From a virus: a DNA stretch of 45,889 nucleotides. Below, piece after piece: positions 32,485 to 38,572 of this stretch (positions are counted from its first letter, which is position 1; each line of letters begins with the position of its first letter). The notes under the pieces are model-generated. The model was given only the letters and a program-made list of their open reading frames with translations, ran no database searches and was not told the origin of the DNA. Position numbers and translations under genes: made by a program. The stretch is from positions 1-45,889 of IMG/VR virus record IMGVR_UViG_3300049796_000005, one strand, 5' to 3'.

Positions 32485-32784
32485 TCAAGACCACACACCG
32501 TCATCCCACGCGGCGGCTAGGGGGTCGTCGCCGTCATGCCACCAGTCGTCCTCATCCTCGCCGTCATCCTCGCCGGCCCACACAAGCACATCCGTGAGAT
32601 GATCCGCCCACGTGTCACCGAACCAGCCGCACGTGCAGAATGCAGCGGCGCTGGCGTGCAGTGCTTCTTCGAGCCCCTCCTGCCTGTCGAGCCACTCGCT
32701 GGGTTCTTCGGTGCGCGCGTGCGACTCGATCAGGTTGGCCAGCTCTGCGCGGCTGCAGAACGTCAACGTCACCTTCTCGCTCAC
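32485..32784 (-). CDS. Hypothetical protein with CTCGW motif, 99 aa
   Basis: GTG at 32784 overlaps the preceding stop (GTGA). N-terminal helices, then FCTCGWFGDTWADHLTDVL, a short motif seen in several actinophage small proteins, and a very acidic C-terminus (GEDDGEDEDDWWHDGDDP). Unknown function; the acidic tail might mimic DNA. Confidence 0.55.
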   Translation of the reverse strand: MSEKVTLTFCSRAELANLIESHARTEEPSEWLDRQEGLEEALHASAAAFCTCGWFGDTWADHLTDVLVWAGEDDGEDEDDWWHDGDDPLAAAWDDGVWS

Positions 32785-33119
32785 CGCGCAGCGGCCCAAT
32801 CCGGGTTGCCATTGGCAAGCTCTTTGAGCCTGCGGACCGCTTTATCCTTATCCATCACACAAAACAGGGCTTTGATCCCCTCTTTTGTTTCTATCCCGAG
32901 CAGCTCAGCGGCCAGCAGTTCAAAAAGCGTGAAGCCGCCCGGTTCGATATCGACCACAGGCATACCGTAGACGTATGTGGTTTTGTACCCGGCCAGATTA
33001 CACGTCCACCCCGCGATACACATGGTGGTCCCACACTCTGACACAAACCTTCCCTGATCATGTTTCTCAGGATGTGCCTGGATGTGCTCGAGCACCTTGC
33101 CCGCCATCTCTGTATTCAT
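32781..33119 (-). CDS. Conserved actinophage early protein, 112 aa
   Basis: First well-supported gene of the leftward operon; ATG with AAGAGGATAG upstream. Motifs HPEKHDQGRFVSECGTTMCIAGW and LFELLAAELLGI recall a widespread small early family in actinophages. Function unknown. Two Cys in CGTTMC may bind metal. Confidence 0.65.
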   Translation of the reverse strand: MNTEMAGKVLEHIQAHPEKHDQGRFVSECGTTMCIAGWTCNLAGYKTTYVYGMPVVDIEPGGFTLFELLAAELLGIETKEGIKALFCVMDKDKAVRRLKELANGNPDWAAAR

Positions 33120-33292
33120 TCTGATCTATCCTCTTGTGTCCGTAGTGGCAGGTACTGGAACGACCCTACAGGGTGATGAGACGGTCCGCAAGGGGGTAGA
33201 TCTGGCCCTCGCCTGCAGCTGCCTGGGTGTATCCCCGCCGCTTGGTTCGCGTATCTATCCTCACTCAGTTTGATCAGCGTCGCTGTTCTCAT
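33116..33292 (-). CDS. Possible small leading gene of the leftward operon, 58 aa
   Basis: ATG at 33292 to a TGA overlapping the ATG of 33119. It starts MRTATLIKLSEDRYAN, then becomes Pro/Arg/His-rich, unlike a folded protein. No clear ribosome site. It may be a truncated relic or simply part of the leader. Confidence 0.3.
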   Translation of the reverse strand: MRTATLIKLSEDRYANQAAGIHPGSCRRGPDLPPCGPSHHPVGSFQYLPLRTQEDRSE

Positions 33293-33389
33293 GTCAGTCT
33301 ACATAAAGCCAGGTCGTCGCGCAAGAAGAGAGATCGTTACACAACTGTGACATGACAAAAACAGGTCCAGACGGCAATATCGACCCTAC

Positions 33390-33401
33390 CTAGGGGCTAG
33401 G
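33390..33401 (+). promoter_or_regulatory. Operator-like CTAGGGGCTAGG, copy 1
   Basis: Exact 12-mer whose inverted copy lies over the rightward promoter at 33868-33879. Further CTAGGG half-sites lie at 33745-33750 and 33848-33853. Confidence 0.5.
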
Positions 33402-33572
33402 GACATGCATCTTGACCTTCCACATTGGACCGTAGTTGAAATGCTCTGACCTGGTGTTTTATATTGTGTATCTCACATCGCGAGATTTTGGTACATAGTT
33501 TGGTAACGACACAGTAACTTTCATAGTCTGACCTGGTCTTATGCTGAAAATTTAAGAATAGTAAAGAAGTGT

Positions 33573-33644
33573 TTACTTTCGCGGAGGATTGGGGAGATGG
33601 GGCGTTTCACATTTATAACCGCAGCTCAGAGCATGTTTTTGACT
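33573..33644 (+). repeat. Imperfect duplicated element, unit A
   Basis: ACTTTCGCGGAGG, then the 17-mer ATAACCGCAGCTCAGAG (33615-33631), then TTGACT (33639-33644). Unit B has the same order. It includes a small reading frame (33597-33647, MGRFTFITAAQSMFLT) behind GGAGG. Confidence 0.65.
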
Positions 33645-33663
33645 TAAGGTATCATTGGATTAC

Positions 33664-33733
33664 TTAACTTTCGGAGGGTCAGAAATCATATACATAACCG
33701 CAGCTCAGAGGGTGTGGCGTTTTGCGCTTGACA
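33664..33733 (+). repeat. Imperfect duplicated element, unit B
   Basis: ACTTTCGGAGG, the exact same 17-mer (33694-33710), then TTGACA (33728-33733). The 17-mer copies are 79 bases apart. No ATG occurs in the reading frame that matches unit A. Confidence 0.65.
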
Positions 33734-33739
33734 CGTATG

Positions 33740-33789
33740 GTAACCTAGGGATGGAACGTCCGGAGGAACGGACCTAGATCCCGGGTTAC
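33740..33789 (+). other. Large three-segment hairpin
   Basis: GTAACC/GGTTAC (33740-33745, 33784-33789), GGGAT/ATCCC (33748-33752, 33778-33782) and GTCCG/CGGAC (33758-33762, 33769-33773) nest with a GAGGAA loop: 16 pairs separated by small internal loops. No T-run follows, so it is not a normal terminator. Confidence 0.65.
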
Positions 33790-33853
33790 TACATAAGTGT
33801 CATGCGGTTTCGTCGCACCCAGCCGTGAAGAAGAAAAATAAAAAACACTAGGG

Positions 33854-33882
33854 TTGACAAAAGCAGACCTAGCCCCTAGTAT
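33854..33882 (+). promoter_or_regulatory. Strong leaderless promoter of the rightward operon with operator
   Basis: TTGACA (33854-33859), 17 bases, TAGTAT (33877-33882); the ATG at 33889 lies where transcription should begin. CCTAGCCCCTAG (33868-33879), the inverted copy of the 33390 site, overlaps spacer and -10. Confidence 0.8.
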
Positions 33883-33888
33883 CTTGGG

Positions 33889-34341
33889 ATGACAATAAGC
33901 AGAGATTCTCAGTGGGTGCAAATCGAGCGCCTGACCCTCGACTCCCTCACAAGCGGGCCAAAGACAACAAGCGAGCTGCGGGACATTTTCGATACCAACG
34001 GCATCGACCCCAAATATGCCGCCAAAGTGGTTGGCAGCGGTTGGCTGGATCTACCGCGGGTCGCGGGTGCGAAGAGGTATCAGCCAACCTTGGTATTTCA
34101 CCCCCGAAGCCCGGAGGCTGCGGATAGAGGGCTCGTTAGTGATGTAGATATGTGGCTCAAAGATTATATGGACTCTAAGACCACCGACCCCGACTCAGCG
34201 GCGCTCGTGCGCGCGGCAGTTTCGCTGGGATTCGAGCGCAAGCATGTAGAGAAGGCGCTTAGGCGCTCGGGCCACGATGCGTATAAGGTATCTGGCACGT
34301 GGTATCGTAGGCGCCATGGCGCGATCACGAGCATCAGCTAA
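33889..34341 (+). CDS. Probable winged-helix DNA-binding protein, 150 aa
   Basis: First gene of the rightward operon, ATG at the expected transcription start (leaderless). Two winged-helix-like parts: about 12-60 (LTLDSLTSGPKTTSELRDIF) and about 98-145 (AALVRAAVSLGFERKHVEKAL, then YKVSGTWYRR). Its place behind an operator-bearing promoter suggests a regulator, possibly autoregulated, or a replication initiator-like factor for the adjacent non-coding region. Both roles are inference. Confidence 0.55.
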   Translation: MTISRDSQWVQIERLTLDSLTSGPKTTSELRDIFDTNGIDPKYAAKVVGSGWLDLPRVAGAKRYQPTLVFHPRSPEAADRGLVSDVDMWLKDYMDSKTTDPDSAALVRAAVSLGFERKHVEKALRRSGHDAYKVSGTWYRRRHGAITSIS

Positions 34342-34687
34342 AGCCGCAGGCTCGGCGTTCGAGAGCTTGATGGCCCAGTACCTCGCGCGCACGATTGATG
34401 ACCGGATCGAGCGCCGTGTCACGAACGGCGCAAAAGATCGCGGCGACATCTCGGGGTTGCGCATCTTCGGGCAGCGTGTCACACTTGAGTGTAAGAATTA
34501 CGGCGGACAGATCAAAGCGGCACAGTGGACTGACGAGGCTGAGATAGAAAAGGGCAATGACGACGCGCTCGCGGGGGTAGTGTTCGCCAAGCGCCGCGGC
34601 ACAACGAATCCAGGAGAGCAATGGGTAATAATGACAGCCGCCAACCTTGTAGCGCTGCTGACGGGCGAACGGCAGGAAGCGCCGTGA
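34316..34687 (+). CDS. PD-(D/E)XK nuclease, Holliday-junction-resolvase-like
   Basis: 123 aa; ATG at 34316 (an upstream in-frame start lies inside the previous gene). GSAFESLMAQYL with E16, GAKDRGDISGL with D44, VTLECKNYGG with E58-x-K60, then a C-terminal WTDEAEIEKGN and VVFAKRRGTTNPGEQWV. This is the actinophage family usually labelled resolvase or VRR-NUC-like. It would cut branched DNA from recombination or before packaging. Confidence 0.75.
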   Translation: MARSRASAKAAGSAFESLMAQYLARTIDDRIERRVTNGAKDRGDISGLRIFGQRVTLECKNYGGQIKAAQWTDEAEIEKGNDDALAGVVFAKRRGTTNPGEQWVIMTAANLVALLTGERQEAP

Positions 34688-34998
34688 CTGTGGCGGTCAA
34701 GGAATGCAAAACGTGCGCTCGCGTATGGACTGTAAACAATTTTTATATGACAAAAGGACGCGACGGCACATATCATCACCGCAATCACTGCAAGGGGTGC
34801 TATCTGCTCCGCCGGACACCCAAGCTAACTGAGCTAGATCGCAGCATTAGTTACGACTACAAGTTTGCCCGTTTCGTCGGCATGGGTCACAGCGAGGCCA
34901 TGAGCTGGATTGAGACGGGGTACAAGCTGCCGGCCGGGTACTTGATGCATACCCGGTTAAAGGAACGATCTAATTGGATTCCGGGGGACGAAGCATGA
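34684..34998 (+). CDS. Zinc-ribbon protein, 104 aa
   Basis: GTG at 34684 overlaps the nuclease stop (GTGA). N-terminal KECKTCARVW and HCKGCYLLRR give two C-x2-C pairs spaced as in a zinc ribbon or the metal site of a degenerate HNH fold; catalytic HNH residues are not evident. C-terminal helix with ERSNWIPGDEA. DNA-binding is likely; function unknown. Confidence 0.6.
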   Translation: MTVAVKECKTCARVWTVNNFYMTKGRDGTYHHRNHCKGCYLLRRTPKLTELDRSISYDYKFARFVGMGHSEAMSWIETGYKLPAGYLMHTRLKERSNWIPGDEA

Positions 34999-35483
34999 GC
35001 GATAACAGTAACGCCCTGGGCGGCGGGATTAGCTACCACACAGATCCCGCACTAGCTAACATCGTGGATGCGCTTATCGACTACCTGAACGCGCATCCAG
35101 ACTGCCACGATCTGCAAGAGAAGATAACAGGCATTGTATTGGCACCGTTAGCGCACACGGTTACAGATGAAGACATGGTGTACACGAAATCAACGGTGCT
35201 AAGCTTCGCCGCGCCGGACCAGGCCGTACCTTTCGTTGCGTTCGGCCGTGCGATACAGAACACAAACAATCGCTGGTATGCGTGGTCCAACGGCCACCGC
35301 GTGAATGTGTTAGACGCATATGTAGATGAGGATATCCGCTTTGATGAGATTCCCGGCATCTTAGACGAGGACATTCAATTCACGGCGGATAAGCTGGGAC
35401 TGGAATATATTCCAGAGGACCGCGCGCAGCTCATGGGAATATTGAATAGTATCCGCGAAAGGCTATATCAATGGGAGGGATAG
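34995..35483 (+). CDS. Hypothetical protein, 162 aa
   Basis: ATG at 34995 in an ATGA overlap. Soluble alpha/beta protein with ALANIVDALIDYLNAHPDC, VYTKSTVLSFAAPDQAVPFV and a C-terminal helix GILNSIRERLYQWEG. Not recognised. Its end overlaps the WhiB start. Confidence 0.55.
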   Translation: MSDNSNALGGGISYHTDPALANIVDALIDYLNAHPDCHDLQEKITGIVLAPLAHTVTDEDMVYTKSTVLSFAAPDQAVPFVAFGRAIQNTNNRWYAWSNGHRVNVLDAYVDEDIRFDEIPGILDEDIQFTADKLGLEYIPEDRAQLMGILNSIRERLYQWEG

Positions 35484-35728
35484 GGATAGGGTGGCGCGAG
35501 AGAGCGAACTGCCGGGGCATAGACACCAACCTCTTCTACCCCGAGGTCAGCGGCGGTGATTGGACCACACCGCGACGCGTTTGCGCTAACTGCGAAGTCA
35601 GAGTAGAATGCCGGGAGGAAGCTCTGTCGGTAGGCGCGGACGACCAGTTTGGTATCTGGGGCGGCCTCGGACCAGCGCAGCGCAGAGACATCAAGACAGA
35701 ACGAAACAAGGCAGCAGCGGATGGCTAG
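35471..35728 (+). CDS. whiB: WhiB-family Fe-S transcription regulator
   Basis: 85 aa, ATG inside the end of the previous gene. Four Cys ligands C14, C38, C41 and C47 for a 4Fe-4S cluster, then GIWGG-x-GPAQRR, the family turn and basic stretch. WhiB proteins bind the primary sigma factor; phage versions redirect host or late phage transcription and in some cases exclude superinfection. Only actinobacteria and their phages carry this family, which supports the host call. Confidence 0.9.
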   Translation: MGGIGIGWRERANCRGIDTNLFYPEVSGGDWTTPRRVCANCEVRVECREEALSVGADDQFGIWGGLGPAQRRDIKTERNKAAADG

Positions 35729-35969
35729 CAATCAGTTCGGCTGTGGCAAGTGTGATAGCCGCTGGGGCGGGTATCGTACTGCTCATTGCGCACAGTGCCA
35801 TAAGACTTTCTCCGGCATAGACGCTTTTGATAAGCACTTAGATATCGATTATCGCCGCCTGGTTGGCACTGAGGTGGCATGTAAAGAGCCTAGAGTATGC
35901 GGGTTAGTAGTAAATAGTCTCGGTTACTGGGGCTCGAACCAACCGAGGCCAGCGTGGCTGACGAAGTAG
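35721..35969 (+). CDS. FDXHR-type zinc-binding protein, 82 aa
   Basis: ATG at 35721 overlaps the WhiB end. CGKCDSRWGGYRTAHCAQCH gives C8, C11, C23, C26 and H27, followed by FDKH (36-39), the F-D-x-H signature of this actinophage family. Structural zinc site; exact function unknown. Confidence 0.7.
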   Translation: MASNQFGCGKCDSRWGGYRTAHCAQCHKTFSGIDAFDKHLDIDYRRLVGTEVACKEPRVCGLVVNSLGYWGSNQPRPAWLTK

Positions 35970-36604
35970 ACAAGCTTTATCTGTCTCGCGCAGAGCAGGC
36001 CAGTTTGGTCGGCTGGTTGGCTCGTGTGCCGTCTTTGGCGGAGGATCTGTTAGTGACGGCATCCCGCGCCAGCCAGGTGTCTCGCAGAGGGCTCAAGCCC
36101 CTGTACAGGTCTAAGAAGATGGGCAGCAGTCTGCCGTATCATGCTGGCGCCGTCGAGGCAGCGGATGCACTTACCGACGAGCTGAACAAGTGGGCCAAGA
36201 TGTGCGGTAAGGGACGTATGGGGCTCGAGGAGGCCGCAGGGTACCTAAGTGCCCACATGCCGATTCTGGCAGCCCTAGCCCCCGCCGTGTCTGCTTTAAT
36301 GGACATCTCCTACCGCATCAAGGTATGCATCTCGGTGGTCGATCTCCCGCCAGATGATGAGATAGTGATAGACGAGCGCAGGATGCGCGAGGCTAATCGT
36401 CAAGTGGTCTCGGTGGCTCAGATAGAGGTGCTGGCTCGCCGTCTGGGTGACATTGGATATGGCTTGAATCGTGGGCGTGTCCAGCGGTTAGTGTCGGCCG
36501 GCCAGCTCTACAGCTGCGGCCGAGACGGTACAGCAGATTTCTATTATCTAGGTGAGGTTCTAGACGCCCACTTTCGCGCACCACGACACAGCAAGGTTAC
36601 GTAA
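35954..36604 (+). CDS. Helical protein with C-terminal HTH-like part, 216 aa
   Basis: GTG at 35954 overlaps the previous gene. N-terminal half helical (LYLSRAEQASLVGWLARVPSL), middle GMGL-type loops, C-terminal about 150-216 with QIEVLARRLGDIGYGLNRGRVQRLVSAG and YYLGEVLDAHF, in pieces resembling a helix-turn-helix used for DNA binding. Similar proteins occur next to WhiB and zinc proteins in actinophages. Function unknown. Confidence 0.55.
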   Translation: MADEVDKLYLSRAEQASLVGWLARVPSLAEDLLVTASRASQVSRRGLKPLYRSKKMGSSLPYHAGAVEAADALTDELNKWAKMCGKGRMGLEEAAGYLSAHMPILAALAPAVSALMDISYRIKVCISVVDLPPDDEIVIDERRMREANRQVVSVAQIEVLARRLGDIGYGLNRGRVQRLVSAGQLYSCGRDGTADFYYLGEVLDAHFRAPRHSKVT

Positions 36605-36897
36605 TGGGCCACACCAAAGAGCAAAAGGAAGCATACGAGGCGCTTACAGCCGCGATAGACGCGCTTCATAGAGCACACAATGAAGGCGAAGCGCACGGTA
36701 TTAGTGTAAAGTACTTGGTCATTTCTCAGCGCCAATGGTGGGATGATGATGGCGATAGCTGGACGGTAGTAGATATCAGCGTCAAGGATGGCGAGGTGGC
36801 GCTTAACGATCAGTTAGGACTGGTCGAATTCGCAGCTGCCAGGATAAGACACGCCATTGTGACTGCGGAAGAGGACGAGGGAGAAGAGGACGAGTAG
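36604..36897 (+). CDS. Hypothetical acidic protein, 97 aa
   Basis: ATG in TAATG with the previous stop. N-terminal helix (KEQKEAYEALTAAIDALHRA), then strands ISVKYLVISQRQWWDDDGDSW and an acidic tail EEDEGEEDE. Last gene of the rightward operon. Not recognised. Confidence 0.6.
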   Translation: MGHTKEQKEAYEALTAAIDALHRAHNEGEAHGISVKYLVISQRQWWDDDGDSWTVVDISVKDGEVALNDQLGLVEFAAARIRHAIVTAEEDEGEEDE

Positions 36898-36959
36898 GGG
36901 GTGTGCTGTCCGAACTCGGGGATTATTTATAAGATTAGAACACATCACGGCGTGTCGCC

Positions 36960-36991
36960 TTGACACGTTCGATGAGGTGATGTGCTACACT
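36960..36991 (+). promoter_or_regulatory. Candidate promoter for the structured RNA and tRNA
   Basis: TTGACA (36960-36965) with an extended -10 TGCTACACT (36983-36991). The spacing to TACACT is 20 bases, longer than ideal, so the -35 may contribute little. Transcription would begin near 36998. Confidence 0.45.
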
Positions 36992-36997
36992 AAAGCG

Positions 36998-37315
36998 GTG
37001 AGCGACACGTGCGTTTAGTTAGTGCCGCTTGGTCCCGGGTGTGGCTACGGCAGCCCGGGACTGTCTCAATGTGGCCTGCACACCCCTGGGAGTGCAGGAC
37101 CCGCCGGGACCTCCCGATTCCATCGGGCGCCCGGTCGTCGCGTATTCGCGGCAGATCCTAATGTCTGACATTGTGACATTAGTGGGAAGTACTTGCGGAG
37201 GCTCGTTCCCTTCCCGCTCTGGTACCGAGAGCGGGACGCCTGGCTAGCGCCGTAAAGCCATTATAACGATGCCCGCCAAGGCTAGAGCGCAAGCTTCCTT
37301 ACTTCGGCGGGCCAA
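36998..37315 (+). ncRNA. Multi-hairpin non-coding RNA upstream of the tRNA
   Basis: About 320 bases with no convincing gene and at least seven good stems in a row: GTCCCGGG (37032-37039/37054-37061), CCTGCAC (37075-37081/37092-37098), nested CCGGG with CCCGAT/ATCGGG (37104-37134), CGCG (37139-37150), CTAATGT (37158-37164/37176-37182), TCCCGCTCT (37212-37220/37228-37236) and GCCCGCC (37271-37277/37306-37312). The last stem ends three bases before the tRNA. A promoter candidate precedes it. Location next to a phage tRNA recalls large phage RNAs such as GOLLD and ROOL, but no sequence match can be claimed. Confidence 0.6.
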
Positions 37316-37390
37316 CGCGGGGTAGTTCAGAGGCAGAACACCGGGCTCATAATCCGGGAGTGGCGGGTTCGAATCCCGCTCCCGCCACCA
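37316..37390 (+). tRNA. tRNA-Met (CAT)
   Basis: 75 bases with encoded CCA. D arm GTTC/GAAC, anticodon stem CCGGG/TCCGG with loop CTCATAA (CAT, anticodon at 37348-37350), T arm GCGGG-TTCGAAT-CCCGC, acceptor CGCGGGG with TCCCGCC. Position 1-72 is C:C and unpaired, as in bacterial initiator tRNAs (C:A there), but the anticodon stem lacks three consecutive G:C pairs. Elongator Met, initiator-like Met or lysidine-type Ile cannot be decided from sequence. Confidence 0.85.
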
Positions 37391-37395
37391 CACCG

Positions 37396-37420
37396 CCCTA
37401 GAGCTAAGCTCTAGGGTTTA
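37396..37420 (+). terminator. Hairpin after the tRNA, weak terminator
   Basis: CCCTAGAGC (37396-37404), loop TAA, GCTCTAGGG (37408-37416), then TTTA. A perfect 9-bp stem with a short T-run; may end or process the RNA-tRNA transcript. Confidence 0.6.
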
Positions 37421-37438
37421 CCTGTTGCAGGAGTACGC

Positions 37439-37720
37439 GTGCCACCTAAGAAGCGCGACCCAAGGGATCACAGATCATACAGGGTAGCACGTGCGAAGCT
37501 GCGTCGCGAGTCATCTACATGTCACATATGTGGTGAGCAGATAGACCCAGCACTACAGTACCCGCATGATAAGTCGTGGTCAGCTCATCACGTCGAGCCC
37601 TTAGGTAAGGGCGGTAGCGTGCACGGTCAGATAGTAGCAGCACACCTCGATTGCAATCGTAACCTTGGTGTCAATGATCAGCATGTGTCCGAGCGCATAC
37701 CCACATCGCGTGTGTGGTAG
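37439..37720 (+). CDS. HNH endonuclease near the terminase genes, 93 aa
   Basis: GTG with CAGGAG upstream. C28-x2-C31 and C72 for a structural zinc, W-SAHHVEPL with H50-H51 and a downstream H69-x2-C72-N73 complete the HNH core. Short HNH proteins next to the small terminase are part of the packaging machinery in several HK97-like phages, where they assist cos cleavage. Not similar to the two HNH alleles beside the tail terminator. Confidence 0.8.
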   Translation: MPPKKRDPRDHRSYRVARAKLRRESSTCHICGEQIDPALQYPHDKSWSAHHVEPLGKGGSVHGQIVAAHLDCNRNLGVNDQHVSERIPTSRVW

Positions 37721-37722
37721 CG

Positions 37723-38100
37723 GTGTTAATTGTAGTTATGGGCCCACCCGCAGCGGGCAAGAGCACGTATGTGTTAGATCATGCGGATGTAGATGATATC
37801 ATTATAGACTTTGATACTTTAGCCATAGCACTGGGCTCGCAGGTAGATCACGACCACGCCCATGGTGTAGTACTGATAGCTCAAGCGGCATGATCGGCTG
37901 CGGCAAACGCCGCCCAGACCACGCGCTCGACGGTGTGGTTAATACATGCTCAGCCTAGTGCACAGTCCATCGCGATATACAAGAGACGCGGCGCCAAGCT
38001 GGTGGTTATTGATCCAGGCCAATCGGTCGTCAGAGATCGTATCATACAGCGAGGCTCGACACAAGCCCACCGCTTTGCCGAAGCATGGTATCGCAAATAG
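37723..38100 (+). pseudogene. P-loop (AAA_33-type) kinase gene interrupted by an in-frame TGA
   Basis: GTG at 37723, two bases after the HNH stop. One frame runs through 126 codons to TAG (38098-38100) with a single stop, TGA at 37891-37893. Before it: VVMGPPAAGKSTYV (Walker A) and IIDFDTLAIAL; after it: TRSTVWLIHAQPSAQ, RRGAKLVVIDPGQSVVRDR. The two parts together match the usual length and motif order of small phage P-loop kinases placed between HNH and terminase genes. CGA to TGA (Arg to stop) is the simplest explanation. TGA ends many other genes here, so it is not recoded generally. Read-through or an assembly/sequencing error are alternatives. Confidence 0.65.
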
Positions 38101-38308
38101 AAATACAATCGTTATAAACACAATGATAAAAGAAATATAATCGTTACCGTTTGGGCTTGACTTTACAACGCTATGGGGGGTATACCCTCCCCCTGACCTG
38201 ATCTTTTCCCAGATATCTGGGCCGAGATACCCCCCCGGTCATCGTCCGGGAGTGTAACACATCAAAACCGCAGATACAACCCCCAATTTGCGACCCGTAG
38301 GAGTCATT
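38101..38308. other. Non-coding region before the terminase genes (probable cos/packaging and late promoter region)
   Basis: About 200 bases without a gene. It begins A/T-rich, then carries a promoter candidate, the palindromes GGGTATACCC and CCCAGATATCTGGG, a C-run, and CCCGG/CCGGG (38234-38238/38246-38250). In many siphoviruses of actinobacteria the cohesive end lies just before the small terminase gene, so a cos site here is plausible; the cut position cannot be read from sequence. Confidence 0.5.
38157..38186 (+). promoter_or_regulatory. Candidate late promoter with palindrome over the -10
   Basis: TTGACT (38157-38162), 18 bases, TATACC (38181-38186). The palindrome GGGTATACCC (38178-38187) covers the -10. 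A second, 14-base palindrome CCCAGATATCTGGG (38208-38221) follows in the leader. Confidence 0.55.
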
Positions 38309-38572
38309 TTGAGCGACTTTCGGGAGACCATAACCTCAGGTACGCGGCTCACCGATTTGGCCGCGCTGCGGGACGTCCTGATAGCCGCAATCGTCTCCCC
38401 CGATACTCGTCCGGGGGAGATCGCAGCCCTGTCTAAGCAATTAACAGACGTGCTAATTCAAGTTGAGGCTTTAGCGCCTCCTAAGACGGTGGGGACACCA
38501 CTAGATGAGCTTGACAAACGGCGTCGCGGTCGGGGCGCAAGTCCCCCGCGTCAGGAACGTCCCGCGCGCTAG
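38309..38572 (+). CDS. terS: Terminase small subunit (putative)
   Basis: 87 aa. The TTG at 38309 with TAGGAGTCAT upstream is preferred to the in-frame TTG at 38288, which would put that site inside the gene. Helical (LAALRDVLIAAIV, EIAALSKQLTDVLIQVEAL) with a basic Arg-rich C-terminus. Directly before the large subunit and overlapping it by 68 bases. Small terminases recognise phage DNA and start packaging. Assigned mainly by position and size. Confidence 0.65.
   Translation: MSDFRETITSGTRLTDLAALRDVLIAAIVSPDTRPGEIAALSKQLTDVLIQVEALAPPKTVGTPLDELDKRRRGRGASPPRQERPAR

Larger units (their letters stand above)
33293..33888. other. Non-coding control region between divergent early operons
   Basis: About 600 bases without a convincing gene on either strand. 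It holds duplicated 17-mers, two TCTGACCTGGT copies (33445-33455, 33537-33547), a matched operator pair, a large hairpin and the promoter of the rightward operon. Candidate origin and transcription switch. Confidence 0.7.

Noticed and set aside
33597-33647. Leader peptide MGRFTFITAAQSMFLT
   Set aside because: It has a GGAGG nine bases upstream but the matching frame in the duplicate unit lacks a standard start, so coding is not supported beyond one copy. Kept only as part of the repeat description.
37029-37247. 72-codon frame inside the structured RNA region
   Set aside because: No ribosome site, Pro/Gly/Ser-rich composition without domain pattern, and the bases are better explained by pairing.
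36998-37390. tmRNA gene
   Set aside because: No paired 5' and 3' tRNA-like halves, no tag-peptide frame, and the 3' part is a complete canonical tRNA on its own.
38034-38156. Second tRNA in the A/T-rich stretch before the terminase
   Set aside because: No T-loop consensus GTTCGA or GTTCAA and no cloverleaf can be folded.
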